Assembly (NCBI GenBank): GCA_963575745.1
Contig: CAUYUJ010020704.1
Span: 1-64,000, forward strand
Origin: Prorocentrum cordatum
Lineage: Eukaryota > Sar > Dinophyceae > Prorocentrales > Prorocentraceae
Direction: 5' to 3'
DNA length: 64,000 bases
The translations under genes and the position numbers were made by a program. The notes under the pieces were generated by a model. The model searched no databases and was not told where the DNA came from. It saw nothing but the letters and a program-made list of their open reading frames with translations. This document shows positions 55,986 to 64,000 of this stretch, piece by piece (position 1 is the stretch's first letter; the number at the start of each line of letters is the position of its first letter).

Positions 55986-56152
55986 CCAAGGGCTCCCTCG
56001 AGGGCGCGAAGTTATTCGCGCTTCGCGGTCCTCGTTCCTCCTCCTCCTCCTCCTCGTCCTCCTCTTCTCCCTTTGGGGGGGCGGCGCGAGGGCGCGAAGT
56101 TATTCGCACTTCGCGCTTCGCGCGGCGCGAAGCGCGAACTTAGGAGCCCTTG
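55986..56152. mobile_element. MITE family A, copy 3
   Basis: CCAAGGGCTCCCTCGAGGGC ... TAGGAGCCCTTG. Same internal organisation as copies 1 and 2. No clear target duplication. Confidence 0.88.
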
Positions 56153-56196
56153 CTGATGGTGAAGTGGAGCGGCCTTCCAAAGTTTCCCTGGCACTA

Positions 56197-56374
56197 TGTC
56201 GGGCTTGTCCCCCTACAGGGGGATCTTCGACGAAAAACCAAACATACCCCAGACACAGTAAAAACATAATCCAGACATGGTCTGGGGATTTTTGTTGTTT
56301 GACCTTTTTGGGGTATGGTTGGGGTATGTTTTATTTTTTGGCGAAAATCCCCCTGTAGGGGGACACGCCCGACA
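56197..56374. mobile_element. MITE family B, copy 4, near-perfect terminal inverted repeats
   Basis: 178 bp flanked by TA on both sides. The termini TGTCGGGC and GCCCGACA continue as inverted repeats of about 28 bp with one mismatch (CCCCCTACAGGGGGA core). An inner imperfect inverted repeat (AACATACCCCAGAC / GTCTGGGG, GGGGTATGTTTTA) extends the pairing. No coding capacity; a Tc1/mariner-type transposase is the expected mobiliser. Confidence 0.93.
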
Positions 56375-56924
56375 TAACCGTAGCATCCTTTCTTTTCGGC
56401 CCATCCTTGGCCACGTTTGTTGCCCGCGCCCGCTCGAAAAGTGTCGGCGGCCTTTCCAGGCCCTTGCACCCTTGCCGCGCATTCATACTTTCAATATTGA
56501 CTGTACGATCTCTCTCGACGTCGATTTTACTCTCACTCTCACTCTACACGATGCTTTTACGCACCGTGGCGGGATAGGGGAACGCCTCTTGTCAGCAGCC
56601 CGCCGTGGCCTGAAACAGCGAATCTGGCACTTAGCTGCCTCGACACGCACGTTTTGATACGCTACACGTGCCGTGCTCAAAACGTCCGTGCCAACACGTT
56701 GCGTGCTGGCTCAAAATATCGACCCACGTTTTGGCGAAAGCATCGCGTCAGACCCACGTTTTCATGTTGGGCTCCGTATCCATACGCTACGTGTTGCGTG
56801 TTGTGCATCGGGGCGGCTAAGATCTGGCACCAGCCTTCGCTGGCTCGACGCTTCCGACGCTGACCACTTGGTCATCGCCCTGGAAGGATCAGGTTGGGAG
56901 CACCTGCTGCGCCACCTAGGACTC
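56375..56924. other. Unique DNA with an ACGTTTTG-type repeat
   Basis: 56640-56810 has CGTGCTCAAAACGTCCGTG, GACCCACGTTTTGGCG and GACCCACGTTTTCATG, a degenerate ~45-bp repeat. No gene. Confidence 0.5.
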
Positions 56925-57120
56925 CTCCTCCTCCTCCTCCTTCCCCTTCTCCTCCTCCTCCTCCTCCTCCTCCCTCCTCCTCCTCTCTCCTCCTCCTCCT
57001 CCTCCTCCTCCCTCCTCCTCCTCCTCCTCCTCCCCTCCTCCTCCTCCTCCTCCTCCTCCTCCTCCTCCTCCTCCTCCTCCTCCTCCTCCTCCTCCTCCTC
57101 CTCCTCCTCCTCCCCCTTCC
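56925..57120. repeat. (CTC)n microsatellite
   Basis: CTCCTC triplets, with a second block at 57362-57418. The Leu/Pro/Ser homopolymer frames are artefacts. Confidence 0.96.
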
Positions 57121-58204
57121 CCTTCTCCTCGTTCCCGGGCAAGCCTTTGTCCCTGGTTCGGACTGGCTGTGGCTCCGGCTGTGGGGGCCCTCTTCACCCG
57201 CAGTCTGTCTACCTCGCGCGGGAGCTCGCACACCACGAGTGGCTCGTCGTAGTGCTGCTTGCCGTAGTTCTGCTCGACTCGGCCCGTCACCGTTCCGCCG
57301 CCGCCGCCGCCTCTTCCTCCTACTTTGCAATGCGGCCCAATGTCGCTCCCGCGACGTGTCTTCCTCCTCCTCCTCCTCCTCCTCCTCCTCCTCCTCCTCC
57401 TCCTCCTCCTCCTCCGCGCGCTTCCTGGGCAAGCCTGCCGCCTCGCCTCGGCCCTTCGCCGACAGGACGAGGAGGGGGAGCCAGAGGCCCTCGTCACCGC
57501 CGCGTCCGGCACAGGCAAGGACGACCTGCTCCCGGGCATCTGCGAGAGGGCCGTGGCGTCCCCGACGCCCGAGAAGGCACCAGCGCGCGAGGGGGAGCTG
57601 GAGGGTCGGGGATGAAATTGTCAATGACGCGCCTCCGTTGGGGCTCCTTCGGCTTGTTGCTCCTACGCTTGTGTCCGAAGCCCTGATGGGTCTTCAGCAG
57701 TAACGCGCTGACGGGTTCCACACGGCGGTGTGTCATCGATTCCGAATCGAGGATTTTTTCCAGGACCGCTGCCTGGGGGATTGATCTTCGAGGACCTCGC
57801 CGTGGACATGGAGCATTTTTTGCCCCCTGGGGTAAGCATGCTTCCATATCCACCGCCCCCTCGGGTCCCAGGACGTCGATTCCCCAGACGGTGGATCTGG
57901 TTACATCTCCGTCTCGCGTTGATATTGTTTTTGCCCACTGCGGACGGGAGGCTGTCGAAGGATCGGTGGATGCGGAGATGCGCTTCGATACTCTGGAACC
58001 CCTGCAGCTTCGATTCGAGCAGCACTGGTGATCGACGCCCTTGCTCTGCCACCAGTCCGTGGGAGAGTGAAGGTGTCCACCACTGCTAGGCCTTCGCAGG
58101 CCTCGATCCAGAACTGGCCTGTGGAAGATTTCGGAATGGTGGGTACTTCCCATGTCCTCAGCAAGAAGAGGAGGGGGGAGACGGGGGGTGACGATTGTGA
58201 AGGC
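57121..58204. other. Unique region, no gene recognised
   Basis: A minus-strand frame across 57494-58423 and several plus-strand frames have no recognised domain. One CTC block lies at 57362-57418. Confidence 0.4.
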
Positions 58205-58502
58205 GGGGGGTGACGATGAGGAGAGCAGGAGGAGATGAGGTGCCGATGAGGTGAAGGCGCGGGATGGCGAGGAGGAGAGTCGTTGGAGAAGGAGGAGGAG
58301 GAGGTGGAGGAGGAGGAGGAGGAGGATGTCGAGGAGGCCGAAGGGGAGGACGAAGGGGAGGAGGAAGAGGAGGAGGAGGAGGAGGAGGAGCAGGATTAGG
58401 AATAGGGCCGTCGCATGGCTCAAAAAGTTCGGTTGATCCAGCCTCCCGCCCCGAGCTTTGCTGCCTCGGGGCGGGGTCGAGGTGGAAGGATAGCGGCAGG
58501 AG
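58205..58502. repeat. GGA/GAG-rich tract
   Basis: GGAGGAGGAGG triplets at 58268-58392 with a GATGAGG lead-in; short unique end. Confidence 0.85.
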
Positions 58503-59227
<725 letters not shown>

Positions 59228-59881
59228 TCTCGTGATTTCACGCTTTTCCGATGCTCTTTGTGGTCCGCAGCTGTCTGTGTCGCTCAAGTCTTGAGTATCT
59301 GGGACAGGCTCACCGACCGCGTAGTTTCGGCCACTGTCTCGTACCTCACACGCTGTCCCGCAGTGCCGTCGTGCCCTGCATGCCCTGTGTGCTCCCTGGC
59401 CTGTCCGCCGCAGGTCAGCTGCCCATCCTGTTCGCTGGTCTGTCCCGTGGCGCCGGCGTGCCCAGAGGTGCCCGCGGCCACCTGCTCCGCCCCAGCGCCC
59501 TGTCCCGAGGCGGTGTGCCTCGCCTGTGCCCCTTGCGCGGCCGCGGCGTCCGCGGCCTCGCCCGACGGGCCTGGGCCGGCGCCGGCTGGGGGTACCCCGG
59601 CCGAGTCGGGGGGAGGTGCCTCGGCAGGGGTGGGTGCGGACGCTCGCGCGTTCGCAGTGGGGCTGCTCGGCGGAGTGCTGGGCTGCCTGCTGACGGTCGC
59701 CTGTGTGGGCTGTGCGGGCTCGGCGCTGCGGCGGGACGATGCGTTCGGGCGGCTGACCGAACAGTTGCACAAACTGTCACCCGCTCGGCGCCGGCATGCC
59801 GTCGCCTGCTGCCGAAGGCTGGTCGCGTCCATGTTCGGCCTGCCCTCGCCATCGGATCCAGTCTGCCCGATCCACCAGTGA
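59228..59881 (+). pseudogene. N-terminal module of a retroelement protein: Cys/Pro-rich stretch plus membrane-like segment
   Basis: The frame leaves the GAT repeat and reads VLSIWDRLTDRVVSATVSYL, then a Cys/Pro-rich run (CPSCPACPVCSLACP style), a Pro/Ala/Gly linker, and a hydrophobic segment (FAVGLLGGVLGCLLTVACVG) that could span a membrane, followed by a basic region and TGA at 59879-59881. Similar Cys-Pro-rich plus hydrophobic N-termini occur on dinoflagellate retroelement polyproteins. The next segment, in other frames, continues as a methyltransferase-like domain, so this is the start of one broken element. The true start codon is not identifiable because the upstream sequence is a microsatellite. 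Confidence 0.5.
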
Positions 59882-60445
59882 TGCTGGATCTTGTTTCGGG
59901 CGAGGGCTGTCTGGGCCGTGCGTTCGTTGATTTAGGTATGCGGGTCCTGTTGCGGGACACGACTTTGGGAGAGCAGTGCGATCTCTCGAGACTTGCCCAC
60001 AAGTCCCTAACCGTGAGGTAGACGCGCGCGGGTCGTGTGCGAGGCTGGCATGCTGCTGTCCACTGTAACGCCTTCACGCGTTGCCGCGACCAAGGAGTGC
60101 GCGCCCCGCCCGTCCGCTGTGACTCATCTCCTCGGCCTCCCTCACTTCAAATCCCACCTTCAGGCTCTTGTTGAAGAGTCGAATTCGCTGAACAGTTTTA
60201 TTGCCACATCCACTTGTATTTCCATCGCGAGGTGCATACCATGGTCTGTCGAAAATCCCAAGACCTCGATGCTCTGGCTTCTCCCTAGGTTCAACATTTT
60301 GCCTAGACGCAAAGGTGTCATGTTTTTAATCACATCCATGTGCTAGTGGGGGACCCATTGGCGAAAGGAGACCGGCCTCGTGATGTCCGATCTCGAGCCT
60401 GGTGCTCTCAGGGATTCAGTGTGCTGTGGCTCTCGTTGTGAATAG
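59882..60445 (+). pseudogene. DNA-methyltransferase-like module of a retroelement, broken
   Basis: The pieces in order are LDLVSGEGCLGRAFVDLGMR with CDLSRL (59883-60020), a SAM-binding-fold-like start; then, in another frame, WSVENPKTSMLWLLPRF (60242-60292), where ENPxxSxLW is the characteristic word; then WGTHWRKETGLVMSD (60336-60390), matching the (C)xxGTxWRKxT motif, followed by CCGSRC. A TAG (60342-60344 region) stands where Gln is expected just before WGTHW, and the PPC-type catalytic region is not recognisable. Proteins with this motif order are frequent in dinoflagellate mobile elements (DIRS-like or related), where their role is not established. Frame changes and the stop mark it as dead. 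Confidence 0.55.
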
Positions 60446-60698
60446 AACCCGTAGCATACCCTCATATATACTCCTTATCCTCACCTCTCCTGCGCCTGGC
60501 CGTTTGGGCTCAGGTATTGGACTAGATCGATCAGACCTTTGATCGTGCAGGAGGAAAAGATATCCATCTTTCCCTCCTTTCCTCTACCAGCGGATCAGGG
60601 GTTCTGTACCTTTGTATTCTAACCCCATACACAGGTTATCAGCCCTTTAAAGCTCACAGTTCATCGAGCCCCGCGTCGCGATCTCGCACGCGGCCTCG
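60446..60698. other. 5' region of the Gag-like gene; possible LTR/primer-binding site
   Basis: Contains TCATATATACTCC (about 60461) and GGTTATCAGCC (60634-60644), which resembles a tRNA-Met-type primer-binding site (GGTATCAG) with one extra T. A long terminal repeat is suspected but its second copy would lie outside the window. Confidence 0.3.
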
Positions 60699-63221
60699 AT
60701 GGAACCCAAGCGGCGCATGCGCCGTAAGGGGTCCATCGGGACCTCGCGTCCGAGCTCTCCGACGGCGCGACGGCTCGGTGATGAGTTGGAGAGCCTTTGT
60801 GTGGACCGTGCAGGTGTCCCAGGTACCCCCCCCCCCAGCTCCGACGGACCCGAGGCGCGGCTAGCTGCTGAACTTCACCGCCGCGCCGCCCGCGGGGGGA
60901 CAGGAGAAGGAGTAGGAGCAGGCAGTAGAGAATTTCACACGCCTACCTTCGATCCTCCATCGCCTCCTCCGTCGGGAGCAATCCCAACTGCGTCGGGCGC
61001 AAGCCCCGCTGGTCCTGATACTCCAGGGCGCTTTCGCGCTAACCGCCGATGGGCCACAGGTGCTGGCATGACTAGCCCTGCGACCGTTCCTGCAGCGGAG
61101 CACGTAGCCACCTTCGATGAACTCAGCAGACCAGTGGCGGCACAGCCGCAGACGCAGAACCCCCAGGTATCATCTCATGAGACACCACGCACGCACGGCC
61201 CTAGCCGCAGCTCGTCCTTGCGCAACCGTCGCGGGGCCACAGGCCCATGCGACGAGAGAAGGTCGAGCCCGCGTGCTGCCTCGCAGAGGCCATGCACTCC
61301 TCGCGAGAGGGTGCAGAGGGAAGCTGACGCTCCCCACCTCTCCATCTCAGACGACCTGCCGGCGGTAACGTCCGCTGCAGGCGAAATAGCTGAGCTCAGA
61401 GACCAGGTTGAAACCTTCGTGTCCAGGCAGTACTCTGGACTGATGCAGAGCGTTCAGACGAACGCTGCCAACGCTGCTGCTCTACGCCAAGATCTCGACG
61501 GCGCCTTAGTGATCATCGATTCTAGGATCGCTGAAGATCACCGCATCTTTGGTGAGCTGCAGTGCCAGGTTGACCGTGAGATGTCACACTCAGGTGAACG
61601 ATCGGCGACGGTCGAGAACCTGCGCAACTACCTTGCGCAGATGGAGCAACAGCTTGTGATCGTACGCGACACAGGCGTTTCAGCCGTCAGGATCCTCCAC
61701 GGCGAGATCCACGACCAGCTCCGCAACCGACCGCCACCAGCCGAGGCCACCGACCTTGGCGACGTTCAGTCTCAGATCAACGATCTTCGCTCCCAAATGG
61801 ACCACACTACGGCGACGCCTCGCACCGAAGCACACGCCAACTCGTCGAACCTGATCGGCATGTTGCAAAATACTGAGAGAGGTATCACTCAAAGGCTTGA
61901 TGCGACCAACGCTGTCGTGCCGCCACTCGCTAACCGGATCTCTGGCATCGAGCAGCGTTTTCCGGGTGTACAGGACGCCCTGGCAGAGCTGCGTGTCGGA
62001 CGAGCCCAGACTGGCCAGCTGGATTCTCCTCCCACGGCTTGCGATTTCGCCCGCCTCACTGACAGGTTGCAGGAGGTTGAGGAGGCGGCGGACCACACGC
62101 AGTCTGAGCTCTCCCAGGTCATTCGTGAGAGAGATACTGACAAGGTACGTGTCGAGGAGCACCTCGCACGTCTGGACAGTGAGTTGGAGGCGCACAACGC
62201 CCGTCTCCGAGCCTACGAGCAACGACTTGACCTGTATTCACAACGCTCTCGCGATACTGCTGAGTACACACGCCAAAAGGTGGACCATATACACGAAGAT
62301 ATGACGAGCTGGACAAATCAGCTGATTGACCACACCAACGACGCAATACTTCACCTTCAACCTGCAACCGACCTGCACAGGCCGACGGCAGCGTCCGCTG
62401 AAGCACCACACGCTTCTGCAGGACAACAACGACGTACGTCACCAGGAGCAGCCTCCGCGGCAGCTTCAGCACAGACACGCCACGTGTCTCCTGTGCGCAC
62501 ACAACCAACTACCGACGGTGTACCGATACCCTCACAACCATTGTCTGTGGTTTCGGTCAACACTGCTACTCCGATCAAGGAGTCAGACACCGTCCGAGCC
62601 CCTGTCTTGCCTAAGATCACGCAGCTGCTTGAGTGGCAGCAAAAGGTACGGGAGAATTTTGGAGCCGCCTCAGGGCGACCATCCAAAGCGTATGCCTTCC
62701 TATGCGTGGCTGAACAGCCCGAATGTACCTTCGAGGACTTACAGGACAGTGGAGACTTCGTGAGCCTCGATTGCAAATTCGCTACTGCTCTCAGCGACAT
62801 CTTATCCTCAGACTTGCGCTACCAGATCAGGCCCATCGAAACCAGAGAGCACAAAGCAGGACGCATGCTCAAAGGACGCCAGATCTACTGGCACATCCTT
62901 CAGTCCTACATCGTGACAGAGTTTGATGACGACGTGCATGACTTCGAGCGCCTCAAAGAACTGAGGATGAGAGATGAAGACCTGCAACGTTTCATTACTG
63001 ATTGGGGCGCTTTATTGTTGGAGTGCCGTGAGACACCCGACCCGAAGATCTTGGAATCTCTGTTTCGCACGCAGATTCGCCGACATGCCTGGATGAAACA
63101 AGATATGCACGAATACCAGCGCATGAAGATCAGCGGCCCGCATCGTACCTATGATTGGCTCCGACAGCGCGTCCTGGACGCACTGGAGCTTAAACAACTG
63201 GAAAAGAATCAACAAAAGTAA
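60699..63221 (+). CDS. Gag-like structural protein of a retrotransposon
   Basis: 840 codons from ATG 60699 to TAA 63219-63221. The N-terminal ~220 residues are Pro/Ser/Arg-rich and disordered. About 220-560 are long coiled coils (EIAELRDQVETFVSRQYSGL and others), and about 560-640 a disordered linker. About 640-840 is a globular helical domain (LLEWQQKVRENFGAASG, GRMLKGRQIYWHILQSYIV, RTYDWLRQRVLDALELKQLE) resembling the capsid-like region of Ty1/copia or Ty3-type Gag. It would form the particle that packages element RNA. The frame is intact and base composition is milder than in the surroundings, pointing to a young insertion. It is followed, in the same frame after a single TAA, by CCCH zinc fingers, the usual nucleocapsid position. 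No protease, integrase or reverse transcriptase is seen before the window ends. Confidence 0.7.
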   Translation: MEPKRRMRRKGSIGTSRPSSPTARRLGDELESLCVDRAGVPGTPPPSSDGPEARLAAELHRRAARGGTGEGVGAGSREFHTPTFDPPSPPPSGAIPTASGASPAGPDTPGRFRANRRWATGAGMTSPATVPAAEHVATFDELSRPVAAQPQTQNPQVSSHETPRTHGPSRSSSLRNRRGATGPCDERRSSPRAASQRPCTPRERVQREADAPHLSISDDLPAVTSAAGEIAELRDQVETFVSRQYSGLMQSVQTNAANAAALRQDLDGALVIIDSRIAEDHRIFGELQCQVDREMSHSGERSATVENLRNYLAQMEQQLVIVRDTGVSAVRILHGEIHDQLRNRPPPAEATDLGDVQSQINDLRSQMDHTTATPRTEAHANSSNLIGMLQNTERGITQRLDATNAVVPPLANRISGIEQRFPGVQDALAELRVGRAQTGQLDSPPTACDFARLTDRLQEVEEAADHTQSELSQVIRERDTDKVRVEEHLARLDSELEAHNARLRAYEQRLDLYSQRSRDTAEYTRQKVDHIHEDMTSWTNQLIDHTNDAILHLQPATDLHRPTAASAEAPHASAGQQRRTSPGAASAAASAQTRHVSPVRTQPTTDGVPIPSQPLSVVSVNTATPIKESDTVRAPVLPKITQLLEWQQKVRENFGAASGRPSKAYAFLCVAEQPECTFEDLQDSGDFVSLDCKFATALSDILSSDLRYQIRPIETREHKAGRMLKGRQIYWHILQSYIVTEFDDDVHDFERLKELRMRDEDLQRFITDWGALLLECRETPDPKILESLFRTQIRRHAWMKQDMHEYQRMKISGPHRTYDWLRQRVLDALELKQLEKNQQK

Positions 63222-64000
63222 CGGAACGAACACGAGACTCGTTCTCAAGTACATGCATGCGCCGCCTGGAAGAAAGGCAACTGTCGCAATGGTGAGCGAT
63301 GCAAGGCTTTGCGTACCTTCTCCAGGGATTGGAAGAGCAGCAGATCTTCCAGAGCATCGACCGCTGGTGGCAACTGTCGCCGCAGCGTTTCAGCCCCTGC
63401 GAATCCCAAGAAGCCAACATCAAAGCCATTTTGCTTCGAGTTCGCCAAGCGCAACACCTGCGCCAGAGGCGACAAGTGCAACTTCCCACACATGGCGCAG
63501 TGCAGAGACTTCGCACAGAACAAGTGCACCAAGGGCGACACATACAAATACGCTCACCTGGCACCTGGCGCGGTGACACCCGAGCGAAGCCCGAGTCGCC
63601 CACAGACTTCCAGTCAGGACAGTCGTGGCCGACCGCCGCCCCGCGGATCGGGAAGCCAACGCTCTCCACAACGCGGGGGGTTCCGCTGCGCAAAAGACCC
63701 GCACCAAAGACGTGACAACCGACGCCAATGCGACCGCTCTCGATCATCCTCCAGGAGGTCTCCCGACTCTCGCAGCCAGTCGAGAAGTCGTTACGACAGA
63801 TCTTCGCGATCTTCTTCTCGAGGACGGGACGGCCGTGGCGGAGGACGTGGCAGCCCACGTGGCCGCGATAGATCATACGGCAGCGGCAGAGGACGTGACC
63901 GACGTTCCACGAGCCGCGGTTCGTCCCGTGGTTCTCCCAAGTTCAGGGCACGCTCTCCTGCCAACTGTCGCCGCTCTCGCCACTCCGACCGCAGTTGCGT
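63222..64000 (+). CDS. CCCH zinc-finger and Arg/Ser-rich continuation of the Gag-like protein (runs off the window)
   Basis: Directly after the TAA the same frame stays open for 259 codons with no stop. It contains CAAWKKGNCRNGERCKAL (C-x7-C-x5-C, no His), FCFEFAKRNTCARGDKCNFP followed by H (a complete C-x8-C-x5-C-x3-H finger), and CRDFAQNKCTKGDTYKYAH (third Cys replaced by Tyr). An Arg/Ser/Gly-rich tail follows (SRSSSRRSPDSRSQSRSR). CCCH fingers with a basic tail fit an RNA-binding nucleocapsid. Expression would need readthrough of TAA-CGG, splicing around it, or the copy is dead. The continuation has no ATG of its own near its start. Confidence 0.7.

Noticed and set aside
60446-60698. Firm call of a 5' LTR for the Gag-like element
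   Set aside because: Only one possible copy is in the window, its borders are not defined, and the primer-binding-site match has an extra base.

Overview
The window looks like dinoflagellate nuclear DNA. It is GC-rich and gene-poor, with no bacterial operons. It contains dinoflagellate-type transposon proteins: a mariner-like transposase with the EDNDPTGYKS motif, LINE C-terminal zinc-knuckle/endonuclease and RNase H fragments, a degenerate methyltransferase-like retroelement module, and a Gag-like protein followed by CCCH zinc fingers. One spliced-leader-like relic lies at about 49.03 kb. From general familiarity with such sequences I would guess a Prorocentrum-like species, but that is an inference.

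Layout. 0.09-0.85 kb is a hexanucleotide microsatellite. 1.0-6.6 kb is a frame-disrupted, transposon-like coding region ending in a Ulp1/SENP-type (C48) cysteine protease. 7.2-15.8 kb is nested satellite DNA: a CCTAGG array with a 73-bp satellite inside it, AGCAGGACCCT repeats, a 65-bp palindromic satellite, a ~170-bp satellite that flips orientation midway, a ~150-bp satellite with poly-T expansions, and 17-bp repeats. 16.4-18.4 kb holds a 6+6-copy inverted array of a 12-mer beside a minus-strand superfamily 3 (SF3) helicase-like gene whose core is bracketed by 104-bp direct repeats. 18.4-19.9 kb is a broken mariner-like transposase. 20.3-27.1 kb is mostly microsatellite and tandem repeat. 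28.2-29.3 kb is a LINE C-terminal fragment on the minus strand. 30-32.7 kb is cytosine-rich DNA with possible exon scraps. 32.7-37.5 kb is again repeats. 39.4-41.0 kb is a retroelement ORF1-like fragment cut off by a 10-bp repeat array. 41-53.5 kb is repeats, MITEs and unassigned GC-rich DNA. 53.6-54.4 kb is a LINE RNase H/zinc-finger tail. 54.6-56.4 kb is a cluster of three foldback or MITE families. 56.9-59.2 kb is triplet microsatellite. 59.2-60.4 kb is a decayed methyltransferase-like element. 60.7-64.0 kb is the most intact gene, a Gag-like protein that continues in the same frame beyond one TAA stop into CCCH fingers and an Arg/Ser-rich tail, and runs off the window.

The largest structural feature is an inverted duplication of about 2 kb: 21.39-23.43 kb matches the reverse complement of 37.54-39.44 kb, with a 14-kb loop between. 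Nearly every recognisable gene is a transposable-element gene, and most are broken. I see no host housekeeping gene, tRNA, rRNA or CRISPR array. The frame disruptions in the first gene region (one at a nine-G run) could be true decay or homopolymer errors in the assembly.
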